Below are positions 17,525-26,535 of a stretch of 64,000 nucleotides of DNA, piece by piece (position 1 is the stretch's first letter; the number at the start of each line of letters is the position of its first letter). The translations under genes and the position numbers were made by a program. The DNA lies in contig NZ_MAHX01000015.1 in the NCBI RefSeq assembly GCF_002023715.1, positions 62,001 to 126,000 of the forward strand, written 5' to 3'. Source of the stretch: Elizabethkingia occulta (GTDB lineage Bacteria > Bacteroidota > Bacteroidia > Flavobacteriales > Weeksellaceae). The notes beneath the pieces were generated by a model. That model searched no databases and was not told where the DNA came from. It saw nothing but the letters and a program-made list of their open reading frames with translations.

Positions 17525-20344
17525 GTGTATTACGATCATAACCAGATTGAAAATAAATGGCAGCAGTATTGGGCCAAAAATGAAACTTATAAGACCGATG
17601 CGAAATCTACAAAGCCTAAATATTACGTACTCGACATGTTCCCTTATCCTTCAGGAGCAGGACTGCATGTGGGACACCCACTAGGCTATATCGCTTCGGA
17701 TATTGTAAGCCGCTACAAAAGACATCAGGGATTTAGTGTCCTGCATCCTATTGGTTATGACAGCTTCGGATTACCTGCAGAACAATATGCAATTCAGACA
17801 GGGCAGCATCCGGCTATTACAACAGAAGAAAATATTAACCGTTATGAGAAGCAGCTGAAAAGAATTGGTTTCTCATTCGACTGGTCAAGACAATTCCGTA
17901 CTTCAGATGCTAGTTATTACAAATTTACACAATGGATCTTCATAGAGTTGTTCCATTCGTGGTATAATAATGATACCGACAAAGCTGAAGCTATTGATAC
18001 TTTAATAAAGCACCTTTCTGAAAAAGGAACGGAAGGCTTAAATGCAGTTCAGACTGGAAAAATAGAATTTACAGCAGCTGAATGGAATGCAAAATCTGAG
18101 AAAGAACAACAAGAGATTTTATTAAACTATCGTTTGGCTTTCCGTGCAGAGACCACCGTGAACTGGTGTCCGGGACTAGGAACTGTATTGGCAAATGATG
18201 AGGTTATTAATGGTAAGTCAGAACGTGGAGGTTTCCCGGTGTATCAGAAAAAAATGATGCAGTGGAGTATGAGAATTACGGCTTACTCTGAAAGACTATT
18301 ACAAGGATTAAAAACATTAGACTGGCCACAACCGTTGAAAGATGCTCAGGAATATTGGATTGGTAAATCTCAGGGAGCAGAAGTTAACTTTGGTCTTGAA
18401 AACTCTGATGTACAGATAAAAGTGTTTACAACACGACCTGATACTGTTTTTGGTTCTACTTTTATGGTATTGGCACCAGAAAGTCCATTGGTACAGGAGA
18501 TAGTAACAGCTGAGCAGAAAGAAGAAGTGCAAAATTATATAGAGCAGACTTCTTTGAAATCAGAAAGAGACCGTATGGCAGACGTAAAGACTGTGTCAGG
18601 TGCTTTTACCGGAGCTTATGCGGTTAACCCGTTTACCGGAAAACAAATGCCGGTATATATTTCCGATTATGTATTAATGGGTTATGGAACAGGAGCTGTA
18701 ATGGCTGTTCCTGCGCATGATGAGAGAGATCACCGTTTTGCAAAGAAATTCGGATTAGAAATTACCGAAGTGGTTGAAGGTGGTGAGAATATTCAGGAAG
18801 AACCATTCATTGCTAAAGATGGTATTTGTATAAATTCAGATTTTCTGAATGGTCTGAAATATGAAGAGGCAAAGGCAAAAATTATTACTGAAATTGTTGA
18901 CCGTGGTTTAGGAAATGCTACAACCAATTACCGTCAGAGAGATGCTATCTTCTCCCGTCAGAGATATTGGGGGGAACCGGTACCTGTATATTATAAGGAT
19001 GATGTTCCTTATACTTTACCTGCTTCTGCATTGCCATTGGAATTACCAGAAGTAGAAAAATACCTTCCGACTGAAGATGGAGATCCACCATTAGGAAATG
19101 CTAAAGATTACGGATGGGATGAAGCTAATCAGAAAATTGTAGCGACCGATCTTATCGATAATAAAACTATCTTCCCATTAGAGCTAAGTACAATGCCAGG
19201 TTGGGCTGGTAGTTCATGGTATTTCCTGCGTTATATGGATGCTCATAATGACTCCTATTTTGCAGACAAAGAAATGACAGACTACTGGGGGCAGGTAGAC
19301 TTATATATAGGTGGTAGCGAACATGCTACTGGTCACTTATTGTATTCCCGCTTCTGGAATAAATTTTTAAAGGATCGTAATTATATAAAACAAGAAGAAC
19401 CTTTCCAAAAATTGATCAATCAGGGAATGATCCTTGGAATGAGTGCTTTTGTATTCAGGATTGACGGGACAAATCAGTTTGTTTCAAAAAATCTGGCTAA
19501 AGATCATGCTACTCAGAAAATCCATGTTGATGTATCCTTATTAAAAGGAGCAACAGATGAATTGGATACTGAAGCTTTCAAAAACTGGAGACCAGAATTT
19601 AAAGATGCAACATTTATTTTAGAAGACGGAGATAAATACATTACCGAGCGTGAGGTAGAAAAAATGTCCAAGTCTAAGTTCAATGTTGTAAATCCTGATG
19701 ATATTTGTGATGAATACGGTGCAGACTGTCTTCGTTTATATGAAATGTTCTTGGGTCCGTTAGAGCAATCCAAGCCTTGGAATACACAAGGGCTTAGTGG
19801 TGTTTATGGTTTCCTAAAGCGTTTATGGAATTTATACTTCAATGCCAATGATGAGTTTGAAGTTACAGATGAAGAACCAACAAAAGAAGAATACAGAGTT
19901 CTGCATACTCTGATTCAGAAAGTTCTTTTTGATATCGAGAATTTCTCGTTCAATACTTCTGTAAGCTCCTTCATGATTGCAGTGAATGAACTCACTAAAT
20001 TAAAAACTAACAAAAGACAAATATTAGAGCCTTTAGCTGTCATTATTTCTCCTTATGCTCCACATATTACAGAAGAGATATGGTCTCTTTTAGGGAATAA
20101 AGAAAGTATAGAATACGCTCCTTTCCCGGTATTTAATTCACAGTATTTGGAGCTGGATGAGATAGAATATCCGGTAAGTTTTAATGGTAAAATGCGTTTT
20201 AAGGCAGCATTATCGGCAAGCCTTACACCGAAAGAAGTAGAAGAAGCAGTGCTGAAACTTGATAAAACAATTGAAATCTTAAACGGGGCAATACCTAAGA
20301 AAATCATCGTTGTGCCTAAAAAAATTGTTAATTTCGTTATTTAG
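17525..20344 (+). CDS. leuS: Leucyl-tRNA synthetase
   Basis: Class I aminoacyl-tRNA synthetase of 939 residues, charging tRNA-Leu. It begins at GTG 17525 (translated MYYDHNQIENKWQQYW, the normal LeuRS N terminus); no in-frame ATG precedes it. The HIGH-type motif is HVGHPLG (about 50), the CP1 editing domain contains TTRPDTVFG and GAVMAVPAHDERD, and KMSKSKFN lies near 716. At about 940 residues it exceeds the roughly 860 of E. coli LeuRS because of inserts near 140-195 and between the MILGMS block and KMSKS. Such inserts are known in Bacteroidota LeuRS. Confidence 0.96.
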   Translation: MYYDHNQIENKWQQYWAKNETYKTDAKSTKPKYYVLDMFPYPSGAGLHVGHPLGYIASDIVSRYKRHQGFSVLHPIGYDSFGLPAEQYAIQTGQHPAITTEENINRYEKQLKRIGFSFDWSRQFRTSDASYYKFTQWIFIELFHSWYNNDTDKAEAIDTLIKHLSEKGTEGLNAVQTGKIEFTAAEWNAKSEKEQQEILLNYRLAFRAETTVNWCPGLGTVLANDEVINGKSERGGFPVYQKKMMQWSMRITAYSERLLQGLKTLDWPQPLKDAQEYWIGKSQGAEVNFGLENSDVQIKVFTTRPDTVFGSTFMVLAPESPLVQEIVTAEQKEEVQNYIEQTSLKSERDRMADVKTVSGAFTGAYAVNPFTGKQMPVYISDYVLMGYGTGAVMAVPAHDERDHRFAKKFGLEITEVVEGGENIQEEPFIAKDGICINSDFLNGLKYEEAKAKIITEIVDRGLGNATTNYRQRDAIFSRQRYWGEPVPVYYKDDVPYTLPASALPLELPEVEKYLPTEDGDPPLGNAKDYGWDEANQKIVATDLIDNKTIFPLELSTMPGWAGSSWYFLRYMDAHNDSYFADKEMTDYWGQVDLYIGGSEHATGHLLYSRFWNKFLKDRNYIKQEEPFQKLINQGMILGMSAFVFRIDGTNQFVSKNLAKDHATQKIHVDVSLLKGATDELDTEAFKNWRPEFKDATFILEDGDKYITEREVEKMSKSKFNVVNPDDICDEYGADCLRLYEMFLGPLEQSKPWNTQGLSGVYGFLKRLWNLYFNANDEFEVTDEEPTKEEYRVLHTLIQKVLFDIENFSFNTSVSSFMIAVNELTKLKTNKRQILEPLAVIISPYAPHITEEIWSLLGNKESIEYAPFPVFNSQYLELDEIEYPVSFNGKMRFKAALSASLTPKEVEEAVLKLDKTIEILNGAIPKKIIVVPKKIVNFVI

Positions 20345-20664
20345 TTTATTAAATTTTGGTATATTTATCTTTTATACGATAAAATATGTTGTATGAAAAA
20401 TAACACAAAAGTGAATAAAAATTAACATTGGCTAATTGATAAAAAATAAGGAGGTTTGTTTTTGATTTTTAAACGATTCTTTGTTATTTAACAAATTTAG
20501 TCCCGATTTTAGATCGATGGATTATCTGAGAAAAACAAAAATAGTTTTCAAAAAATGACAAAAATCATCATTATTGAAATTGCGTCTTGCATTTTCCAAT
20601 AAAATGACTTTAATTTACAACCTCAAAAAAATGAAGAAATAAACAATAAATAATTTAGATTAAT
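20345..20664. other. Intergenic region between leuS and exbB
   Basis: A 320-bp AT-rich stretch with no credible gene; the longest ATG frames are under 20 codons. It must hold the end of the leuS transcript and the promoter of the exbB operon. A weak hairpin TTTATC/GATAAA (about 20365-20384) follows leuS. Near-matches to the -7 box exist (for example TAGTTTTC at 20542), but none has a properly spaced -33 partner, so no promoter is called. Confidence 0.5.
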
Positions 20665-21537
20665 ATGGAAATGAATGTTTCAAACACAGAGCACGAAGTT
20701 GTTGCTAAAAAGAAGGGAGGTTTAAATCCTGCAATTGTAATCCCTATTTTATTTGTAATTGGTATTGCAATTTATTTATTTGTATTCGGTAACCCGAGTA
20801 ACTTTAAGAAAAACCCTGCTTTAGATGGAGTAGCGTCTGTAGCCCTTGCGGATATTAAGTCCACAGAACTTCACCCGGCTGAAGGAAAGCCAATGGGTAT
20901 CGTTTATATGGGTGGTCCAATCGTACCTATTCTTCTTACTTTCATGATTACAGTAGTTGTTTTCTCTTTCGAAAGATATTTCGTTCTTAAGAAAGCTTCT
21001 GGTAGCGGTAACTTAGATAACTTTGTTAACACAGTTAGAGGATACCTTAACAGAAACGAAATCAACGCTGCATTAGAAGAGTGCGACAGACAACAAGGTT
21101 CTGTAGGTAACGTTGTAAAAGAAGGTCTTACAACTTACAAAGCTCTTGAGCATGATAATACAATGAACAAAGAGCAAAAGTTAGTAGCTTTAGGAAAATC
21201 TCTTGAAGAAGCTACAACTCTTGAAATGCCAATGCTTGAAAAGAACATGATGATTCTTTCTACATTAGGTACAGTTGCAACGTTAGTAGCACTTTTAGGT
21301 ACGGTAATCGGGATGATTAAAGCGTTCTCTGCTTTAGGTTCTGGTGGTGGTACTCCTGACTCTGCTGCATTATCAGTAGGTATCTCTGAAGCACTTATCA
21401 ACACGGCTTTAGGTATTGGTACTTCTGCTGTTGCAATTATTCTTTATAATTTCTTTACTTCTAAGATCGATGGATTAACTTATAAGATTGACGAAATCGG
21501 AATGAGCATCCAACAGTCTTTTGCTGAGCATAACTAA
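20665..21537 (+). CDS. exbB: MotA/TolQ/ExbB proton channel family protein
   Basis: Inner-membrane proton channel of the TonB energising complex, 290 residues. An extra N-terminal transmembrane helix (about 20-42) precedes the family core: TM at about 88-110 (PILLTFMITVVVFSF), a long cytoplasmic loop, and the conserved TolQ/ExbB C-terminal helices with LGTVATLVALLGTVIGMI and EALINTALGIGTSAVAIILYN. First gene of exbB-exbD-exbD-tonB. The same set powers TonB-dependent receptors such as the SusC and Oar-like proteins in this window, an inference from function. Confidence 0.92.
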   Translation: MEMNVSNTEHEVVAKKKGGLNPAIVIPILFVIGIAIYLFVFGNPSNFKKNPALDGVASVALADIKSTELHPAEGKPMGIVYMGGPIVPILLTFMITVVVFSFERYFVLKKASGSGNLDNFVNTVRGYLNRNEINAALEECDRQQGSVGNVVKEGLTTYKALEHDNTMNKEQKLVALGKSLEEATTLEMPMLEKNMMILSTLGTVATLVALLGTVIGMIKAFSALGSGGGTPDSAALSVGISEALINTALGIGTSAVAIILYNFFTSKIDGLTYKIDEIGMSIQQSFAEHN

Positions 21538-21593
21538 TCAGGACAGAATATAATATTCTGTTTAACAATAAATAAATTATAAAGAATTAAGAA

Positions 21594-22190
21594 ATGGCGA
21601 GAGTTAAACCAAAACGACATGGTGTAGTTACCGATATGACGGCAATGACGGATGTTGCTTTCCTACTTCTTACGTTCTTCATTCTGACAGCGCAGTTCAA
21701 GAAGCCAGATGCTGAGGCTATTACAACGCCTTCATCTATTTCTACAACTACGTTAGATGATACTAATTTAATGACGATTAGTATTACTCCGGACGGGAGG
21801 TATTTCTTTACACCTATTGATAATAATTCTGAGAAATCTCAGATATTAGATAAAATGGCAGGGCAGTACAGAGTTGGATTCTCTGCTGCTGAGAAAAATG
21901 CATTTCTTAAATTGCCAATGGTAGGTGCCTCTATGGCTCAGATGAAAAGTTATCTTAACTTACCGGATGATCAGAGAGCGAATGTAAAAGGTGCTACAAT
22001 CCCAATGGATAGTGTGAATAAAGAACTAGTAGATTGGGTAAAATATAGTTTGGAAGTAAATCCTGATGCCAGACTTGCAATTAAAGGTGATGCAAAAGCG
22101 CAATACCCTAAATTCAAGGCTTTGTTTGAAGGATTGAAAGATATTAAGTTTTATAAATTCGTTCTGATTACTTCTTCTGAAAATCAGTAA
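21594..22190 (+). CDS. exbD: ExbD/TolR family biopolymer transport protein (first copy)
   Basis: Stator subunit of the ExbB-ExbD proton channel, 198 residues. A short cytoplasmic tail is followed by one TM (about 19-37) whose MTDVAFLLLTFF carries the conserved protonatable Asp20. The periplasmic domain is about 50 residues longer than E. coli ExbD, with an insertion-like segment near 75-125. It starts 56 nt after exbB and ends 12 nt before a second exbD. Paired exbD genes are common in Bacteroidota; whether both join one complex is not known from sequence. Confidence 0.9.
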   Translation: MARVKPKRHGVVTDMTAMTDVAFLLLTFFILTAQFKKPDAEAITTPSSISTTTLDDTNLMTISITPDGRYFFTPIDNNSEKSQILDKMAGQYRVGFSAAEKNAFLKLPMVGASMAQMKSYLNLPDDQRANVKGATIPMDSVNKELVDWVKYSLEVNPDARLAIKGDAKAQYPKFKALFEGLKDIKFYKFVLITSSENQ

Positions 22191-22202
22191 AAAATATTCA
22201 AC

Positions 22203-22745
22203 ATGGCAGAAGTACAAGTACAGGATAAAGGAGGCAAGGACGGCAAAGTCCGCTCCAAGAAAGTAAATGTAAGGGTCGATATGACCCCGATGGTAGACTT
22301 AGGTTTTCTTCTGATTACATTCTTCATGTTAGCAACTACTTTAAGTAAGCCTAACACGATGGATATGAAGTTACCTGCGAAGCCAGAAAAAAATCAACCG
22401 ATAGATATTCCTGAGATTGATCTTACAAACTCAATCACATTCTTATTAGGAAAAGATGATAAAGTATATTATCACCAGTTAGACCAGACAGGTTTAACAG
22501 ATCCAGGTAAGCTTCAGGAAACTACATTTGATAAAAATGGCATTGAGAAGGTGATTGATGATGCTAAGAGAAGAGCTCGTAAACCAGATATTTTTACAGT
22601 AATTATTAAGCCTACAGATGACTCTAACTACAAAAACTTTGTAGATTTGTTAGATGAAATGGCAATTACGAAGAGTGAAAGATACGGTATCGGTGAAGTG
22701 AAGCCTTGGGAGCAGAAAATCTATGATCAGAAAATAGGTAAGTAA
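22203..22745 (+). CDS. exbD: ExbD/TolR family biopolymer transport protein (second copy)
   Basis: Second ExbD paralogue, 180 residues. The N-terminal tail is longer and basic (VRSKKVNVRVD); the TM at about 31-49 holds the channel Asp32 in MVDLGFLLITFF. The periplasmic part differs from the first copy, which argues for distinct roles and not recent duplication. It lies 29 nt upstream of tonB. Confidence 0.9.
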   Translation: MAEVQVQDKGGKDGKVRSKKVNVRVDMTPMVDLGFLLITFFMLATTLSKPNTMDMKLPAKPEKNQPIDIPEIDLTNSITFLLGKDDKVYYHQLDQTGLTDPGKLQETTFDKNGIEKVIDDAKRRARKPDIFTVIIKPTDDSNYKNFVDLLDEMAITKSERYGIGEVKPWEQKIYDQKIGK

Positions 22746-22774
22746 TTACCTTTTTTAACAAAAATAATTTAATT

Positions 22775-23611
22775 ATGTCAGTAGATAATATTAATGCTTC
22801 TTACGATAAACCAATTGAATTGGACGAAATCGTATTTGAGCATAGAAATAAAGAGTACGGGGCGTATGATCTGAGAAAAAGTTACAGACCTATACTGACA
22901 AGATCTTTACTAGTAGGTTCAGCATTATTTCTTTTTGCTGTACTTGCACCCTTAGTTTATTTAAAAATAAAAGAAGGGCAACAAAAAGAAGAGACTAAAG
23001 TGTCAGTGGACTTAACAGATATTAAAGATATCCCACCGCCGGTAGAAGAAAAAGAACTTCCGCCACCGCCACCACCGCCACCAGTTGAGCCTCCTAAGCA
23101 AGAAATTGTAAGGGATATGATTCCGGAGCCGAAACCAAACCCTAAAGTGGAAGAACCACCTAAGAAAATTGAAGAGGTAAAAGAAACTACAATTGGTACA
23201 ACAAACCAGGAAGGTGAAAAAATTGCTAAATACACTCCACCACCGCCACCAGCTAGTACAGGTGCAGGTAAGAATGTTGAAGCTCCTAAGCCAGTAGGTA
23301 ACGAAATCGTTGACAGGGTTGACCAGGAAGCAGCATTTGCAGGAGGTATTGAGAAATTTAGAAATTTATTTACAAGTAATTTCGATAACTCTTCTGTAGA
23401 AGGTGAAGGTACATTGAAAACTACAGTTACTTTCGTTGTAGAAAGAGATGGTTCTCTTTCTGATGTTAAAGCTTCAGGACCTAATTCTGACTTTAACAGA
23501 GAGGCTGAAAGAACAATTAGATCAATCAAAGGGAAATGGAGCCCAGGTAAGCTTAACGGTGATCCGGTAAGATCCAGATTCAGATTCCCGGTTACAATGA
23601 ACTTTGAATAA
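22775..23611 (+). CDS. tonB: Energy transducer TonB
   Basis: Periplasm-spanning linker that transmits inner-membrane proton-motive force to outer-membrane receptors, 278 residues. The cytoplasmic EYGAYDLRKSYRP motif is typical of Bacteroidota TonB. One TM (about 44-66) is followed by a proline-rich spacer with an eight-proline run after KEL near residue 98 and further PPPPP near 156. The C-terminal TonB domain (about 190-278) ends RSRFRFPVTMNFE. It closes the exbB operon, before a strong terminator. Confidence 0.93.
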   Translation: MSVDNINASYDKPIELDEIVFEHRNKEYGAYDLRKSYRPILTRSLLVGSALFLFAVLAPLVYLKIKEGQQKEETKVSVDLTDIKDIPPPVEEKELPPPPPPPPVEPPKQEIVRDMIPEPKPNPKVEEPPKKIEEVKETTIGTTNQEGEKIAKYTPPPPPASTGAGKNVEAPKPVGNEIVDRVDQEAAFAGGIEKFRNLFTSNFDNSSVEGEGTLKTTVTFVVERDGSLSDVKASGPNSDFNREAERTIRSIKGKWSPGKLNGDPVRSRFRFPVTMNFE

Positions 23612-23625
23612 GTTTATATCCAAAT

Positions 23626-23661
23626 AAAAAAAGAGAAGCTGCTATAGCTTCTCTTTTTTTT
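23626..23661 (+). terminator. Terminator of the exbB-exbD-exbD-tonB operon
   Basis: Stem AAAAAAAGAGAAGC (23626-23639) with GCTTCTCTTTTTTT (23647-23660), followed by more T. Typical strong intrinsic terminator 15 nt after tonB. Confidence 0.9.
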
Positions 23662-23662
23662 G

Positions 23663-23670
23663 TATTTTTG
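23663..23670 (+). promoter_or_regulatory. -7 box before small membrane protein gene
   Basis: TATTTTTG fits the -7 consensus, only 5 nt before ATG 23676, so a transcript from it would be nearly leaderless or would start inside the gene. It overlaps the terminator tail and may be fortuitous. Confidence 0.3.
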
Positions 23671-23675
23671 TTTCC

Positions 23676-23870
23676 ATGACGTTTAATTTGTTATCAATTG
23701 TTGCAGGAATTTGTTATATCACATTAGGTATTTTTGTGATTATGTATAAATTTTTCATTGTAGAATTAGGAGAGGCTGCTGCGTATCCATTGGGAGGACT
23801 ACTTATCATATATGGTGTTTTCAGACTGATAAGAGTGGTAAATAAATTCAGAAAGAGAAATGAAGAATAG
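23676..23870 (+). CDS. Small two-TM membrane protein
   Basis: Unrecognised 64-residue protein made almost entirely of two hydrophobic helices (about 4-25 and 34-54) and a basic tail (RVVNKFRKRNEE), giving a likely inner-membrane hairpin. It overlaps the start of the PstS-like gene by 11 nt, so the two are almost surely cotranscribed. Position between the TonB operon and a phosphate-binding-like lipoprotein is the only functional hint. Confidence 0.65.
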   Translation: MTFNLLSIVAGICYITLGIFVIMYKFFIVELGEAAAYPLGGLLIIYGVFRLIRVVNKFRKRNEE

Positions 23871-24720
23871 CCTATTTTTATTAGTATTATTAATCATATT
23901 AGGATCATGTAATAATGATAAAAAAAATGATTATGCTACAGGCAGTGTAGTTATGGCTACAGACCCCTCTTTCTTTAACGTTGCCGATGCGCTTTCTTAC
24001 CGCTATATGAAAGTATATCCGGAGGCGAAGATCGAGCTGAAACAAATGAAAGAAAAAGAAGCCTTAAAAGCTTTAATTGATAATAAAGTTTCTACTATTG
24101 TAATGTCACGTGAACTAACGGAGACAGAGAAGCAAAGTTTTCTTAGCAACATCAAATTAAAAGCAGTACCGGCATATTTTGCGGCAGATGCTTTGGTTTT
24201 TGTTGTACCAAAAGAATCTTCAATTGAGAAGATTTCTGTGGATGATATTGCAAAGATGCTGACTGATGAAAAAAGAACTTTGATTTTTGACGGAGCTAAT
24301 ACAAGTAATACAGATTATATTGCTGAAAAGCTTAAAATTGATCCTGCTAAAATGCAGTATTCATCGTTAAAGTCCAATGAAGAAATCATTCAAAATCTGA
24401 CTAAATTCCCCGGTCATATTGGAGTAATTAGTCTTAATACTATTAGTAGACCTTATGATGAAAAAGCTAAAGAATTAAGATCAAAAATTAAAATACTTAA
24501 TATTACAGATGCAAAAGGGGAATTTGCTCCCAGCAGAGAAAATCTGAGGTATCAGAAATATCCGTTTACACGTATTTTATATTTCCTTACCAATGAAGGT
24601 AATTTTGGTGTTGGGAACGGGTTTATAAGATACTCTTGCAGCCAGGTTGGTCAGCTTATTGTTGACAAAAATGGATTACAACCCTATCTGCTGTATAAGA
24701 GAATGGTAGAAATAAAATAA
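23860..24720 (+). CDS. PstS-like periplasmic substrate-binding lipoprotein
   Basis: Lipoprotein of 286 residues with lipobox ILGSC (Cys17) and a type 2 periplasmic-binding fold similar to phosphate-binding PstS. Recognisable segments are GSVVMATDPSF, VSTIVMSRELTETE, DALVFVVPKES, ISVDDIAKMLT and PFTRILYFLTNEG. No permease or ATPase genes of a Pst system are nearby. The protein may therefore be a signalling or accessory binder, and in this context (after TonB, before a TPR protein) a link to envelope energetics is possible but unproven. Confidence 0.75.
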   Translation: MKNSLFLLVLLIILGSCNNDKKNDYATGSVVMATDPSFFNVADALSYRYMKVYPEAKIELKQMKEKEALKALIDNKVSTIVMSRELTETEKQSFLSNIKLKAVPAYFAADALVFVVPKESSIEKISVDDIAKMLTDEKRTLIFDGANTSNTDYIAEKLKIDPAKMQYSSLKSNEEIIQNLTKFPGHIGVISLNTISRPYDEKAKELRSKIKILNITDAKGEFAPSRENLRYQKYPFTRILYFLTNEGNFGVGNGFIRYSCSQVGQLIVDKNGLQPYLLYKRMVEIK

Positions 24721-24812
24721 ATATTAGTATTTTTTTAACATTAGTTCCGCAATATATGGAATAGTAATTGTGTTTATATTTAAGAAGAATAATTAATAAA
24801 AATAGAATAATT

Positions 24813-26462
24813 ATGAAAGAGAGATTTGGATTATCAAAGAAAATAGTGTTAGGTGCAGCTGCTTTTTTTGCCATGAATATGGTAGGAGCACAGACAGTTG
24901 CAGAAGGAATTAATGATATTGACGGCTATAAATTTGGTAAAGCTAAAGAAGTCTACACAGCACTAGTAAACAAAGAACCTTCAGACGCTAACTATTTCTA
25001 TTTAGGAAATGCTTACTTAGTTCAGTCTGAACCAGATTTTGATAAAGCAGCAGAATATTTTAATAAAGGTGTTGCTTTAGATGCTAAGAAATCATTCTTC
25101 AGCAGAATAGGTCAGGCATCAGTTAAATTAGGAAAAGGAGATCAGGCAGGAGCTATTGCAGACCTTAACCAGGTTGCTAAGGACTCCAGAGAAAAAGATC
25201 CTGAAGTATTATACAGAATTGGTGAAGCTTTAGCGCTTTATCCTAATCATAACGATCCTAAACTATCGATCGAATATCTTAATAAAGCAGTTAATCTTGC
25301 TGAGAAAAAAGGAGTTCCTGAGTATTATTATTATACTTTAGGAGACGCTAACCGTCTTAACAAAAACTGGGGTGAGGCAATGAATGCATATGACAGAGCA
25401 TTAGAGGTTGCTAAAAACAAAGCTGCAGTTTATACAAGAATTGGTACATTATGGACTTCTGCAAAACAATGGGAAAGAGCTAAAGATAATATTGATAAAG
25501 CTATCCAGGCAGATGCAAGCTATGCACCAGCATACAAAGCAAGAGGTGGATTCAACATCGTATACCAAAAATACGATCAGGCTGCATTGGATTACAAGAA
25601 ATATTTAGATCTTGCAGATTCAGATCCTAATACAGTTTTGGATTATGCTAAATTAGCTTTCCTTGCAAAAGACTACACTAATGCAGGATCTGCTTTAGAT
25701 TCTGTTTTTGATAAAATCAATGACCCGATTAAATATAGAATTAAGGCTTACTTACAGTATCAGTCTAAAGATTATGCGGGAGCAAAAACAAGTTTAGAGA
25801 CTTTTTTAAGCAAAGCTGAAAAATCCAGAATTCTTCCGAGTGATTCAGGTTTAGAAGGTTTAATCTTAGCAGCTATCGGTAAAGAGAAAAAAGATGCAGC
25901 AATGCTACAACAAGCACAGCAAAAAGTTGCTGTTGCTAAAGCTGCAAAAGATGAAACTTTTGACTGGGATGCTGAACTAGCTTCTGCTAGTGGTACAGCA
26001 CCTAAAGTAGCTTCTGGTGAAGGAGGGCCTACAAATGCTGCAATTGATGCACTGAAAAAGCAAGTAGCAGCAGATCCTAAAAATACGGATCTACTTTATA
26101 AATTAGCAAATGAATATCAAGGTGTTCAAAACTGGGGCGGAGCAGCTTCTGCATGGTCTCAGATGGCAAATGTATTACAAACATGGGAACCTGCTTACTA
26201 CAGTTTAGGTTATGCATTACAGAAAAGTGGTGATGCGGCAGGAGCAATCGCTGCATACCAGAAATATATTGATGTATTGGCAGCTAAGCCAGCAGCAGAT
26301 CAGGCTAAAGGAAAAGAGTTATTGGCTAACTCATACTACAATATGGCAAGCTTAACGGCAAATGCTGACAAAGCAAAAGCATTAGAGTATGTAACTAAAG
26401 CTCTTGAAGCTAACCCTGCAGACGCAGATGCAGCAAAACTAAAAGAAAAGTTGAGCAAATAA
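24813..26462 (+). CDS. Exported tetratricopeptide repeat protein
   Basis: A 549-residue protein from ATG 24813, with signal peptide ending VGAQ (about residue 28). The rest is a string of about nine or ten TPR units, for example DANYFYLGNAYLV, EYYYYTLGDANRLNKNWGEA and EPAYYSLGYALQKSGDAAGA, with an Ala-rich linker near 385-410. TPR proteins act as scaffolds, here in the periplasm or attached to the outer membrane; the partner is unknown. An upstream in-frame TTG at 24768 is rejected because it would bury the signal peptide. A terminator follows. Confidence 0.8.
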   Translation: MKERFGLSKKIVLGAAAFFAMNMVGAQTVAEGINDIDGYKFGKAKEVYTALVNKEPSDANYFYLGNAYLVQSEPDFDKAAEYFNKGVALDAKKSFFSRIGQASVKLGKGDQAGAIADLNQVAKDSREKDPEVLYRIGEALALYPNHNDPKLSIEYLNKAVNLAEKKGVPEYYYYTLGDANRLNKNWGEAMNAYDRALEVAKNKAAVYTRIGTLWTSAKQWERAKDNIDKAIQADASYAPAYKARGGFNIVYQKYDQAALDYKKYLDLADSDPNTVLDYAKLAFLAKDYTNAGSALDSVFDKINDPIKYRIKAYLQYQSKDYAGAKTSLETFLSKAEKSRILPSDSGLEGLILAAIGKEKKDAAMLQQAQQKVAVAKAAKDETFDWDAELASASGTAPKVASGEGGPTNAAIDALKKQVAADPKNTDLLYKLANEYQGVQNWGGAASAWSQMANVLQTWEPAYYSLGYALQKSGDAAGAIAAYQKYIDVLAAKPAADQAKGKELLANSYYNMASLTANADKAKALEYVTKALEANPADADAAKLKEKLSK

Positions 26463-26489
26463 TTTCTATTAAAAGAAATGAAAATATCA

Positions 26490-26524
26490 AAAACTTCTGG
26501 TCCTATGGATCAGAAGTTTTTTTT
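26490..26524 (+). terminator. Terminator after TPR gene
   Basis: Stem AAAACTTCTG (26490-26499) with CAGAAGTTTT (26511-26520), extended inward by GTCC/GGAT with a wobble pair, followed by T-rich sequence before bshB1. Confidence 0.87.
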
Positions 26525-26535
26525 AATTTTAGATC

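Noticed and set aside
22957-23529. Long open frame antisense to tonB, Gly/Ser-rich
   Set aside because: It is the mirror of TonB's proline-rich spacer (CCX codons read as GGX). No promoter, and tonB is unmistakable.
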